From Sipunculus nudus (taxonomy: Eukaryota; Annelida; Sipuncula; Golfingiida; Sipunculidae): a stretch of DNA of 64,000 bases. The notes under the pieces are model-generated. The model did no database searches. It saw only the letters and a list, made by a program, of their open reading frames with translations, and was not told the DNA's origin. The stretch is from assembly GCA_026874595.1 (NCBI GenBank), contig CM049316.1, forward strand, positions 45,401,695-45,465,694. The letters run 5' to 3'. Below, piece by piece: positions 48,801 to 56,349 of the stretch. The stretch's first letter is position 1. Every line of letters begins with the position of its first letter. Made by a program: the position numbers and the translations under genes.

Positions 48801-50911
48801 TTGGCTGCAAAAGCATTATGCCCTAGGTGAGGTTCCTTCACAATACCCACCATCCTTGATTTGGGAAACTTTTAATATAATCAACCCCGGCTGTATAGAG
48901 CCTGTGAGAATACTAAACTGGACGGTACTGATCCCTGCTTTACCAGCAACACACAGCCTTGCAGCAGGGTATTATACCTGTGCTTTCTAACAATAAACAC
49001 ATCCCACATTGTCACTGAACGTAACCTAATCAAGGCATCCCTGTCTTACTGTATTGATCACGTTGACAATGATGCTATTATCACAACTCGGTGCAAACCT
49101 CACCTGACAAACCTAGCTCAACAGAACTTAATTGACACTGAGGTTTTGTTGGCATCCCTTTCTGAATAGAGCTGACAATGGTATGATTAAGGCACTGTCT
49201 TAAGCACAACATTTAATAAAATTTTACATAATCATCTGTAGATAATCTGGATCTAAGGATAATAAGATAAAAAATAACAGGTTATACTGGCTTACAGAAG
49301 CAGATGTGTACGGCAACAGATACAGATGGGTTGACAGTATCACAAATGAACTGAGACAGATACAGATGGGCTGACAGAACAAATTAACCGAGATAGATTT
49401 GGATGGGCTGGCAGTTTCATAAGTTCACTGAGGCAGATACAGATGGGCTGACAGTATTGTAAGTGAATTAAACAGATACAGAAGGGCTGACAGTATAAAA
49501 AATGAACTGAGATAGATACGGATGGGCTGACAGTATCATAAGTGAACTGAGGCACATACAGATGGGCTGACAGTAACGTAAGTGAATTAAAACAGATCAT
49601 ACAGATGGGCTGACAGTATCATAAGCGGACTGAGACAGAAAAAGATGGGCTGACAGTATCATATGTGAACTGAGACAGATACAGATGGGCTAATGGTGAA
49701 AAAATAAAAACATTTATTAAGAACTAAAAACATTAGGTACTGCTGCACCAAATTCTAAAAAAATAAATGTTTGAGATTCTTATATCACAATCTATTGCAA
49801 ATTAACCACAAACTAAATATTAGTATGTTTTCAAGTATTTTATGAAAATTCAAAAGTTAAACAAATATTGCAAATTTTTATTTCAGTTTGCATACTGAGT
49901 CTGTAATGAATATCTGTTATAAAATAAACTCTTTTTTTGTATCCAGACACATTTTTTTTCAGGTTGTGAACATTGTCTACAAATGGATGTTCATGGAAAT
50001 ATATAAAATCACAATACATAATGCATTATTAATTAAACCTACCCAATATTTTTATTCCACACATTGCAAATAATTTAACAATAAGTAAGTTGTGACAAAA
50101 AGCCACATCTGTGATTAAATTTCATCTTAAATTTCATCAATTCTATAACAGGCAGCAGCTCCATTAGCTGGGGACTGAACACCCATGTAAGGGCAGATCC
50201 TGGAGGAGGGTTAACCCCCTGGCTATGAGGGACATATAATAACCAGTAATTTCAATGAATTATTAAGGTAACCCTCCCCTGTTTCCTGGAGATGTGTTTT
50301 TTTCTGGGTATCAGTTCTTCAGCTTAAATGATAATTTATCATTTACCATAAAACTACCATTTTGTTAATCATTAAGTAAAGAGACTTGTATACTAGCTGA
50401 CATGAACTCAGTGCAAACAGAATACATCTGTGGATTTTTTTTTTTTTTTTTCATTTTGATGCAAACAAGAACATAAAATCCAGACTTAATGAAATTTATT
50501 ATTTCACACGGATTCAAATTAATTATGCCTGTTGATTTGTTTTTATTCTGAGTAATATTTGAAAAAATATCGTCCATAAAATGCTTTTTAATGCATTCAG
50601 TGCTTATTTCAAAATTTATTTTCTTTTCAAAACACATTCTGATAAAATACATGCATATCTGCTTTTGTAAAAAGGAATCAATATTTTCTTCACATTTTCT
50701 TCATATTATTAAGTTTTATTATCAGTGACCAAGTACATCATCAAGAAACAGCAAAATCATACAGGAAACCACAACCTACACTCGTATGTTCATGGGAAAT
50801 AATTCTTATTTGGGCAATGTCAGAACCAGTGGTTGCTATGGTAACACCTGTAATGAACTACCTGCACTGGAGTACCTTGAGTAGTTTTTTACCTGACTCT
50901 TCATGCGCCAT
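21684..50911 (-). CDS. RREB1: RREB1 zinc-finger transcription factor, full 16-exon coding structure
   Basis: Joined on the - strand from 50911 down: exons 50911-50893, 41447-41377, 40644-40195, 37458-37254, 36342-35903, 35266-34156, 33642-33465, 33038-31904, 30554-30287, 29924-29749, 28500-28329, 26647-26474, 26121-25961, 25656-25095, 24401-24235, 21842-21684. All introns are GT-AG, all phases fit, total 5448 nt, 1815 aa plus TAA. It encodes a nuclear DNA-binding protein with 21 C2H2 fingers, spread in small groups as in vertebrate RREB1 and fly hindsight. Diagnostic pieces: the non-finger block [10 protein letters not shown]...[10 protein letters not shown] near residues 480-509, KRNSY before finger 15 ([10 protein letters not shown]), and the C-terminal [14 protein letters not shown]. 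CtBP motifs PLDFS (1057-1061) and PMDLS (1099-1103) fit its known repressor role downstream of Ras/MAPK and in epithelial morphogenesis. Length is comparable to human RREB1 (about 1690 aa). Exon 1 is the least certain part. Confidence 0.93.
22140..23514 (-). mobile_element. Repeat family A copy 1 (AACTAGAATACGG ... GGCGGATAC), 1375 bp
   Basis: In - orientation it starts AACTAGAATACGGGTAG and ends GCGGCGGCGGCGGAACCCGGTCA then GGCGGATAC. The interior has about six tandem units of 170-190 bp carrying GGTGGCGCCACC, ACAGACAGACACTGTGCAAA and TTTTAGGCAGATA. It matches 29033-29725 and 38124-38768. Non-coding, in the last RREB1 intron. Confidence 0.85.
23953..24213 (-). mobile_element. tRNA-derived SINE, copy 1
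   Basis: On the - strand it begins GTTACCAGCTTCTGTAGAGC, with an A-box-like TAGAGCACTGG and B box GAGTTCAAATCTC. It is then tRNA-unrelated with TGCTATAGACACTGGGCCC near the end. It matches 27482-27695. Its 5' end is 20 bp past the donor of RREB1 exon 15, in the same orientation as the gene. Confidence 0.8.
24235..24401 (-). CDS. RREB1: RREB1 exon 15, finger 21
   Basis: Residues 1708-1763. Linker GERPFEC, finger 21 C1714-C1717-H1730-H1734 ([16 protein letters not shown]), then acidic [22 protein letters not shown]. Acceptor ATGCAACAG, donor AAAG|GTAGGG. The frame stays open past the donor into a SINE (to 24019), but exon 16 continues the family sequence. Confidence 0.93.
25095..25656 (-). CDS. 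RREB1: RREB1 exon 14, fingers 18-20
   Basis: 562 nt, residues 1521-1708. Acidic start [14 protein letters not shown], then finger 18 C1577-C1580-H1593-H1597, finger 19 C1605-C1608-H1621-H1626, a helical acidic spacer, and finger 20 C1686-C1689-H1702-H1706 ([16 protein letters not shown]). Acceptor TTTTACAG, donor GTCAGT, phase 1 out. Confidence 0.94.
25961..26121 (-). CDS. RREB1: RREB1 exon 13, end of finger 17
   Basis: Residues 1467-1520. It supplies [11 protein letters not shown] (H1472, H1477), completing finger 17, then an acidic/Ser linker with [17 protein letters not shown]. Acceptor TTATTGAAG (not CAG), donor GTAGGC, phase 0 out. Found by the half finger and phase. Confidence 0.88.
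26295..26352 (+). repeat. Dispersed repeat fragment (GGACAGTGGGTATACCA family), copy 2
   Basis: Short match to 16095-16235, including ACAGTGGGTATACCAT and GGGCATATAA. In the intron between RREB1 exons 12 and 13. Confidence 0.55.
26474..26647 (-). CDS. RREB1: RREB1 exon 12, finger 16 and most of 17
   Basis: Residues 1409-1467. Linker GQKPFKC, finger 16 C1415-C1418-H1431-H1436 ([11 protein letters not shown]), then finger 17 starting C1455-C1458. Acceptor ATTGCAG, donor GTACGT, phase 1 out. No long ORF marks it. Confidence 0.9.
27482..27695 (-). mobile_element. tRNA-derived SINE, copy 2
   Basis: Same family as 23953-24213: shared GTTCAAATC B box, GGTCAGCCC, AGCACTTTGC-like and ACCCTCAGGTGCAATAGA on the - strand. 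More diverged and shorter. In the intron between RREB1 exons 11 and 12. Confidence 0.7.
28329..28500 (-). CDS. RREB1: RREB1 exon 11, finger 15
   Basis: Residues 1352-1409. Ser/Asp-rich start, basic KRKRNSY, then finger 15 C1387-C1390-H1403-H1407 ([20 protein letters not shown]), a RREB1 hallmark. It ends in phase 1 at the linker THTG|. Acceptor CTTTTTCAG, donor GTGAGT. Confidence 0.95.
29033..29725 (+). mobile_element. Repeat family A copy 2, about 690 bp
   Basis: Begins AACTAGAATACGGATAG, has ACGTGTATCCGCCGAAACCA, GTGGGACGGGTGAAG, GCAAGGGGAAATAGAG and about three internal units with GGCGCCACCTG, and ends GCGGCGGAACCCAGTC. It lacks the final GGCGGATAC and has fewer units than copy 1. It ends about 22 bp from the exon 10 splice donor. 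Confidence 0.85.
29749..29924 (-). CDS. RREB1: RREB1 exon 10, linker exon
   Basis: Residues 1293-1351, acceptor TTTGCAG, donor GTACAT. It encodes [18 protein letters not shown], a short conserved helix-like motif of RREB1 linkers, then a Ser-rich stretch. No finger. A repeat-family element ends about 22 bp past its donor. Confidence 0.87.
30287..30554 (-). CDS. RREB1: RREB1 exon 9, end of finger 13, finger 14
   Basis: Residues 1204-1293. Completes finger 13 (H1207, H1211: [16 protein letters not shown]) and has finger 14 C1219-C1222-H1235-H1240. The tail is Pro/Asn/Ser-rich. Acceptor TTTCCAAAG, donor GTACTT. Found by phase and by the half finger left by exon 8. Confidence 0.9.
31904..33038 (-). 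CDS. RREB1: RREB1 exon 8, fingers 11-12, CtBP and SUMO motifs
   Basis: 1135 nt, residues 825-1203. Finger 11 C863-C866-H879-H883, finger 12 C893-C896-H909-H914. Then a long linker with VKQE (K1045), PLDFS (1057-1061), IKQE (K1083) and PMDLS (1099-1103): candidate SUMO sites interleaved with CtBP-binding motifs. It ends after C1191/C1194 of finger 13. The acceptor is unusual (TTGAAG); donor GTATTT. Frame continues past the donor, so a longer ORF there is not all exon. Confidence 0.93.
33465..33642 (-). CDS. RREB1: RREB1 exon 7, end of finger 8, fingers 9-10
   Basis: Residues 766-825. Finishes finger 8 (H767, H771), then finger 9 C779-C782-H795-H799 and finger 10 C807-C810-H823 (last His H828 in exon 8), with linker NGERPFQC. 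Among the most conserved parts of the family. Acceptor TTTAACAG, donor GTAAGT, phase 2 out. Confidence 0.95.
34156..35266 (-). CDS. RREB1: RREB1 exon 6, zinc fingers 4-7 and start of 8
   Basis: 1111 nt, residues 396-766. Finger 4 C411-C414-H427-H431, finger 5 C438-C441-H454-H459, then the RREB1-specific block around [16 protein letters not shown] and AWCEENPRR, finger 6 C519-C522-H535-H539, finger 7 C547-C550-H563-H568. A long Ser/Thr-rich linker follows. The exon ends inside finger 8 (C751, C754; the histidines are in exon 7). Acceptor TTACAG, donor GTAAGC, phase 1 out. Confidence 0.94.
35559..35891. repeat. 62-bp minisatellite next to RREB1 exon 5 donor
   Basis: About five units of CCATGACCTGAGAGGCATTG, TAATGCTATGGTATAAACCC, AATGGTTTGAACT. 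The two nearest the exon are virtually identical, suggesting recent expansion; older ones read GGAGGCCTTGGAATTC. It stops about 10 bp before the donor at 35902. Confidence 0.9.
35903..36342 (-). CDS. RREB1: RREB1 exon 5, zinc finger 3 and basic linker
   Basis: Residues 249-395. Linker GERPFKC, then finger 3 C255-C258-H271-H275 ([18 protein letters not shown], family hallmark). Then a proline-rich region with [12 protein letters not shown] (AT-hook-like and basic) and, at the end, VIKQE, a sumoylation-type motif at K392. Donor AAG|GTATGT lies about 10 bp from a minisatellite. Confidence 0.94.
37254..37458 (-). CDS. RREB1: RREB1 exon 4, zinc fingers 1-2
   Basis: Residues 181-249. Finger 1 C195-C198-H211-H215; finger 2 C227-C230-H243-H247 ([20 protein letters not shown], very close to the family). 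It ends in phase 1 inside the linker HSG|E. Confidence 0.93.
37942..40099 (-). mobile_element. Repeat family B copy 2, interrupted by a family A element
   Basis: Reads on the - strand from head ATTTTTAGCTCAGCTGACT (40099) to a tail with the GACCCATGGGTC palindrome (about 37948-37959). The core has about four units of roughly 310 bp, each with CAGGTGGCGCCACCAGTCTGC-like sequence, TCATGATCAATATGTATGCC, GGATATGGGTAACAGAGACC and AAAGGTCTCAAAAATAG. One unit is split by the family A element at 38124-38768. No coding capacity. It lies in RREB1 intron 3, its head 95 bp past the donor. Confidence 0.8.
38124..38768 (+). mobile_element. Repeat family A copy 3, nested in family B
   Basis: Starts AACTAGAATACGGGTAACC, ends TTTTGGCGGATAC. 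Flanks CAAAAATAGAGAAAAAATG and AAAATACAGGTGGC are the two halves of one family B unit, so the insertion came after family B amplified. Internal units carry GTAGGTGGCGCCACCTG. Confidence 0.88.
40195..40644 (-). CDS. RREB1: RREB1 exon 3, Ser/Pro-rich linker
   Basis: 450 nt, residues 31-180, phase 0 both sides; acceptor TTTACAG, donor GTACAG. Starts [16 protein letters not shown], is rich in Ser, Pro, Gln and Tyr ([14 protein letters not shown]), and ends in a basic patch KTRRKGDK that may serve nuclear import. No zinc finger. The frame reads on past the donor into intron sequence. Confidence 0.85.
41377..41447 (-). CDS. RREB1: RREB1 exon 2, acidic/Gly N-terminal segment
   Basis: Acceptor TTTTGTTTCAG, donor GTACGC. 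Encodes residues 7-30 ([22 protein letters not shown]). Frame chosen because the other two have stops. No domain. Confidence 0.8.
42513..42663. repeat. Inverted repeat
   Basis: ACTCCTGTTTTACAGTCATC near the left edge is complementary to GACTGTAAAAAGGAGT at the right, with about 110 bp between. Possibly a short fold-back element. Confidence 0.5.
43231..43258. repeat. (TG)n microsatellite
   Basis: Uninterrupted GTGTGT tract of about 28 bp in RREB1 intron 1. Confidence 0.95.
44108..44543. mobile_element. hAT-like MITE
   Basis: The right end ATCGATGCACCGTAACACCCCT (as complement, AGGGGTGTTACGGTGCATCG) is a typical hAT-type terminus. The left side (CAGGGCATAAGGCTCTGG then AATTATCGATTC) is a degraded counterpart. 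Internal AT-rich sequence without a frame. Borders approximate. Confidence 0.5.
46720..47070. promoter_or_regulatory. Candidate intronic regulatory island 1
   Basis: A GC-richer patch in very AT-rich intron 1, not repetitive within the window and not coding in any consistent frame. Contains GATAATCT, GGATTACC, AATTATTCAGGCGGGATTA and ATTGATAA: Otx/Pitx-like, GATA-like and homeodomain-like sites. Enhancer role is inferred from composition only. Confidence 0.35.
47370..47580 (+). mobile_element. tRNA-derived SINE with conserved 3' module
   Basis: GGGGTAAAATGCTCAGC then B-box-like GGTTTGATCCCCAGC, followed by GTTTTCTCTGGGTTCTCCAG and TTTCCTCTACT. The B box spacing and the TTTTCTCxGGGTxCTCCxGT module match SINE families known from molluscs and other marine invertebrates. 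Single copy here. Confidence 0.65.
48470..48840. promoter_or_regulatory. Candidate intronic regulatory island 2
   Basis: About 40-45% GC in AT-rich surroundings, not a repeat within the window and no consistent coding frame. Motifs: TTGATGCGG, TCAATAATATGG, TATCAATAGAC, GTTAACGAC, TTTGCAATGAATAG. Could also be an unrecognised old repeat. Confidence 0.3.
49305..49690. repeat. About 40-bp minisatellite (GATACAGATGGGCTGACAGT)
   Basis: About nine units of GTGAACTGAGACAGATACAG plus ATGGGCTGACAGTATCATAA, unit length 38-45 bp, moderately diverged. In RREB1 intron 1, about 1.2 kb downstream of exon 1. Confidence 0.9.
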
Positions 50912-51480
50912 CACTAGATAGATAAATGATGAGTTTTTCTCAGAAAGGTAAATATACAGTACAGAGAATCAGCAGAACCTACCATGGTAACTGGTGATAT
51001 CAACACCTGTGACTGCCCACCTGACACATCCTCATCCCGTTGGTCCTGATAAGATGGTGGATGCTGGCGATTAGCTCCGATCGGCTCCGAGTCCCCGGCT
51101 CATCTGAGGCCAGTGCAAATTATGTTGCTGAGCCCGTGCCCCCCTGATCAATGAACCAGCTTCTCACTAGGCTCCCCCTATCCCTCTGACTTCAATTATC
51201 AAAACAAAAGCCCATCAAGCTCACGCAAACACACCGCACAGGTAACTGCCTCCCAAAATCAATCCTACCCAAGCCGCCGTCTCTATGGACCATTGTCATG
51301 GCAACGCTGCATCTGTGGTGGGAATTGCAGCAGTGGCCATACAAGATGTGCATCGACGTGGCTGAAGCAGCCAGCAAATGGCTGCAGCATTGTGGGAGTG
51401 CTGCATCAGGCAGGATCTTGCGCTGTCGCAGTTCCTTCCTTTATCCAAGTGGCTTTTAGCAGTAATAACAGGTTATGATT
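50820..51480. promoter_or_regulatory. Candidate RREB1 5' regulatory region around exon 1
   Basis: GC-richer and non-repetitive. Carries three X-box-like sites: GTTGCTATGGTAAC (50832-50845), CCATGGTAAC (50982-50991) and TTGTCATGGCAAC (about 51293-51305), plus GATTAG, CAATTATCAAAA and TGATCAATG. It spans the proposed start exon. No clear TATA box. May hold the promoter or a non-coding first exon. Confidence 0.4.
50893..50911 (-). CDS. RREB1: RREB1 exon 1, proposed start codon (MAHEES)
   Basis: Reads ATGGCGCATGAAGAGTCAG then donor GTAAAA. The ATG has G at -3 and +4 (good Kozak). It leaves one base, exactly what exon 2, which starts with two bases, needs (joint codon GTG, Val). Just upstream is TCTATCTAG, so this may be the start of a second exon after a non-coding first exon. 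The following intron is 9.4 kb. A different start exon cannot be excluded. Confidence 0.6.
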
Positions 51481-52124
51481 GACAACTTGTACTTGATTGA
51501 TTTAGCCTATCCCCAGGACAGTTAAGATACTTCTTCTCTGAAAATGTATTGTCTTAGGTTTTGTCATCCCTATCTTGAGTGGCTGTACATTTACAGAGTC
51601 AGCGCTGTGTTGGACCTTGAGAAATGTTTAGCGCACCCATGTCATCTCAACAGAGGTACCAGACCGGATCAATACCGTGCTGATGCCAGACAAGGCTGGC
51701 TGATGTAGACGCGGACGTCTCAACGCTGGCTGGTGTGCTTCCAGTACCACCATCAGCATGGACCAATCATGTTATGATCATGAAAATAAATACATTACAC
51801 TGACCCCCAAAGGTACTCAGTAATCTGATCTTACATCTATCTGCCATCCGTCTTAATTAAACTAACTTCTTGAGTTTTTTTTTCTGTATCTCTCGTCAAG
51901 AAACTTATAATCATGATCATCAAAGTGATGATTAGAGAGCATGCAGAGAGCACACTCTTCCACTACTGCAGTAGGATCATATATTTATCCAATCAGTACC
52001 TTGATCCTTACTCTGAACGAAGCTGCTTTTTCATTCTCTTATTCTTTCAAGACCATCTTAGTCCAGCAGCTCAGAGTTACAACTGAGTACATATACTTTT
52101 AGAAGGTGAAAACCTCAAGACATT

Positions 52125-52310
52125 TCTGGACTACTATTATGAGCTGAAAAATTCAGGACTTTTCAGGCCACTTTTAGGAGGTCAAAAATTCAGGACTTTT
52201 CAGGACTACTTTTAGGAGGTCAAAAACTCAGGATTTTTCAGGCCAATTTTAGGAGGTCAAAACTCAGGAACACATTTAAGAGGTCAAAAACAAAGGACTT
52301 TTTAGAACTG
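52125..52310. repeat. 38-bp tandem repeat
   Basis: About five diverged units of TTTTAGGAGGTCAAAAATTC, AGGACTTTTCAGGCCAC. Upstream of RREB1 exon 1. Confidence 0.85.
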
Positions 52311-55300
52311 GTTGCCTTAATCCTCATTCAATAGACACTCACAGACCTATCCTAAACAAATAAAATCTACAATGAATCACCAGGATGTGTCAGTACCACT
52401 GTCTGAAGGACTGATTCAGTTGTTCAATTTTGTTTGACATGAGGCATTTATAGTATGTCAATATACAACTTCACCACACCTGCAGTTACATGTAACAGAT
52501 TTATTAAACATGTATCTGGATGAATCTGACCAAATCATTCAGATAATACTAATATGGATGGAGTGCTAATGGAGATTTCAGCATGTGTTGTTGGGCCTGC
52601 CATTCAGATAGTAATGACACTGGATGGATTGTTAATAAAGGTTCCTAAAACAGACTCTGGATAAATTTAAAGTACCAGAATCTCTCAGTTAATATTGTTT
52701 TGGGAAAACTAAACTACCCCACCATCCTGCCCCTTTTTTGCAACTTAATTATCATAAGTATTTAACATACCTGATATAAAACCACAAACACCACTCCTTG
52801 ATGAATCACTGTATAATTAGTCTGTATGTATACCCCCAGTATCCTCTTGTACACATGATGTCAGCATCAATTTATCACCAGAAATTCAGATGTGAGAAGA
52901 TCAATTTATTGAACACTGACTGTATTTTATCATAAGCTTAATTATAAGGATTCATGACAGGATTGTTGAATTTATATATATATCAATGTACTTAGTTCTA
53001 ATTTTATCTTCATTCTCTCTTTCTCTCTCTCCTCCCCTTCCTTTATTTCTCTCTCTCCTCCTTCTCTCACTCACTCTTTCTCTCTCTTGATCTCTCTTAC
53101 CTCTCTCAATCGCTCTCTTTTTCTTTCTCTCCTTTCTCTTTTAATCTCGCTTACCTTCTCCTCCCCTCTCATTCTCTCTCTCATTTAAACTCACCACAGA
53201 CACCTTCTAAATTAATTGTATTAAGCAGATCCAAAAGTGAGGGGGGGGGGGGGGGGGGTCCAGAGTCCCTAGAAACCTTTCCCCTCCTTTTCAGCCCATG
53301 CAACCTTTTTATGGTACATTTCAAACCAATTTCTGTAATCTAGTTATCCCCTCCCATACAAGACCAGAGGAGCTTTTTGAGGTTTTCTAATTATTCTTCC
53401 CTTTTCAATAAATAATCAATAAACAGTTTCATCTAAAGACAACTGTCATGGTCGATAAAAATATTATATTTTAAAAAAATCCTCAATAATTTAATACACA
53501 GTGCCCATGCAGGTAACCTTATGGGAATAATATTCATGGGGGGGGGGGGGGATCATGTTGTTACACAGGGATGTTAAGGTACAGTAGTTTGGTGAATATA
53601 AGACTGTGCTCTGTATTTGTCTAAACATGTACTGTAACCCCTGACCCCCATAAGTACAACGTATCTTGCAAGGTGGTTCTAGAGGCAGGTAAAAAGCTGA
53701 CAACTTAGCAACCCGGATCAAGTTGTCGATTTACACCCGAGGTCAAAAGCACCAAAACATCATGAACACTCGCACAAGAGGACACTGGGAAGGATAGCCC
53801 GGTAGAGTTACATTTTGACCAGGAAGAGGATCCTTCTATATCAAACACAGCCCAATCTCTGATTAAAATAATTTATCATGAAGGTTCCCTTTAAACTACA
53901 GTTAATGAGTACATTAGACTTCCATCAACTCTTTATGAAATTCCCTCTACAGGCTTTTAAAAATATTTTTCTTCTGCTAATATATGTCTAGGGAATTTGC
54001 TATAAATAATGATTTTAAACCTGAATTATGCTAAAAATATTTTGAAATTAAAGATTTTAAAAATTTTAACTTTAAGTTTAAGTTACATTTTATGTTTATT
54101 TTTAGTTTTGAATAATTATAAACATTTTATCAATTAATTTTTCAGTATTTTCAATGTGAAAGATTTTATACAATATTTTATCATTTCAAAACATTATAAT
54201 TTTGAAATAAAATACAATTTTGTTTTATCAATTTGAACATTTTCCATGTATATATCTAATTGTAATTAATTTGTTTCTATATCTTGAGAATTTACATTAC
54301 TTTGTGCAGTACCATAAATATAATCCTTTGTTGCATTTATCAACAGTAATAATTCTTAAATTACAGCATTCTAAATCTATTGATAATATGAACAATTTGC
54401 ATGTTTATAATGTGTTCAAGCCATCAATTATCATAATTATAACCAGTTCTTCCTTAATCAATGTAACTGTAGACATAGGGAAATTTAATTTTAATAGGTT
54501 ACTAAATGTTACATTTTAAATCAGTATGATATATGAGTGCCAGTATATGATCCATAATCAAAACAACTTTATTTGAATTATTTCTATAGATAATATGCAA
54601 CACTTATCAATTATCCACTAACAGCTGAGGAATCAAATATTGAGAGAGCATCAGGATCAGATGACATTCAGCTGTCAGCCTCAGTATCTGGACATGGGTG
54701 GATACACAATACTGAAAAGGGGGAAGGAAGCTATGACTGATGAAGTCAATGATACATTTTTAAATAAAAAAAAATTATATTTTATTTTACATTCAATATG
54801 CCTCTTTGTAAAGAAATTTTAAAAATGAAATAATGCTATTTTTAGAATAATAAAATATGCTGCATCCCAAAGCTTCCCCCCCCCCCCCAATGTTATAACA
54901 GGTGTATGGACATCAGTGCTGTGTAATCAGGTGAAATGATAGCTGCATCAAACACAACAGTAAGTGACAATTGATGAAATCAAGAGGCACATAATACACA
55001 CAAGAAAAAAAAAATCAATAACATTTCCACTTAAAGAGGGCCATCTACATAAATTCTTCACCAGCTGAATTTTTCACAATGAAGTCCAATTGACATATGT
55101 TGCAAACAAAAGTGCTGATAATATAAACCTGAAACATATTGGATGTAATTATAGTTATATATTACATAACCAAAAACAATGTTTGAAAATCAAATTATCT
55201 GACTTTTTATGAATAACAAATGTATAATATTTTATACACACTTACATAAATTAAATGATCCAGCATCTTATATTTTTTGTAATTTAGCTGCACACCATGT

Positions 55301-55540
55301 TTTTATGACCAGTGTTTTCTTGGGTATTAGTTAAAAAATGGGAAATTTTGTACCTACTGCTCAATTTCATCAAAATTATAACACTATATATACACAAAAG
55401 CTAGAGAATATTGAGGTTATTAATAATTGAGGCAGGGTGCCCCTATAACCCTTGAAAACTATTAACCATTTCAGGAGGTGAGAATAAACAGCAAGGATTA
55501 GGGGAACAGGTAAAAATAAAGCTTGTAGGTGAATTTATCT
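52310..55540. other. Upstream intergenic DNA, simple-sequence rich
   Basis: No gene seen. Contains a CT-rich polypyrimidine tract (53028-53190), G18 (53241-53258), G14 (about 53538-53551) and C13 (54876-54888); the rest is AT-rich. Confidence 0.5.
53028..53258. repeat. Polypyrimidine tract and G18 run
   Basis: CTCTCT-type tract of about 160 bp, followed 50 bp later by 18 consecutive G. Such sequence can adopt triplex or quadruplex structure; no gene link seen. Confidence 0.9.
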
Positions 55541-55549
55541 GACAAATAT

Positions 55550-56340
55550 TTCCGCATCATTACAGCGTATGACACGGTCCATCTGCATCACAGGAGGTTG
55601 ATGATTAATAGATGAGGGCACCATGGTAACACTCCCAGTCTCCCATACAGTGCAGCTCATAATCTCACATGCTTGATGGAGCATGCATTAATGAAGTCAT
55701 AATTAGACCGGCTGGTTAGCCCCTGACATGACAATACATTGTAATTGAGTGGCGTTCTTTCATCATTCAATCCTCATCGGGATGGCTGCCAAACGGCCAG
55801 CGAATTAGCTGGGAACGTTCCCTGTGGCAGTGTCCTCGGGACACAACCAATCAACAAGCCCAGTGGTCACATTATCTGAATCTTGTTGAGCGCTTCCTTG
55901 CTCCCGTGATCCATTGATCGCTCACTTCCGTCAAGCATCTATCCCACTACATCAACGTAACGGTTTGTGTTGTCGCTTCATTTGCTCTTGCAGGTACCAT
56001 TGACTGCTTCCACTCTGAGCTGAGCATCAATCCATAGTGAACTGAGTCTCTCTGAGGGGGTGCATTAATGATTCATTTCGTAACAATATACATCCCCGAA
56101 AGCTGCCTTAGATGAAACAGTGAGGCGGGATGATCGTCAATAAGGACCAGCTGCCTACATCAGAGACCAAAGATGGCGCACTCCCATCGGAGATATCGGC
56201 AGGCCTCATGGGAAGGATACCCAAAACAATAGACCACAAATATGCCCATCTTACCCGTCAATCACCCATCGGCATGCTGAAAGCTCTGCTCACCTCTGGT
56301 GGACCTCTGTATTGAGGCAGCACTGTCAACTTTCTATAAA
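55550..56340. promoter_or_regulatory. Candidate upstream regulatory island 3
   Basis: About 800 bp with GC near 45%, no repeat partner, no consistent frame, dense in homeodomain-type sites (ATTAATGAAG, TAATTAGACC, GTAATTGAG, GAATTAGC, GCATTAATGATTC), CCAATCAA, ATTGATCG and an X-box-like GGCACCATGGTAAC at 55617-55630. Located 4.7 kb upstream of the RREB1 start. An enhancer of RREB1 is plausible, not shown. Confidence 0.4.
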
Positions 56341-56349
56341 CGCATCGTA

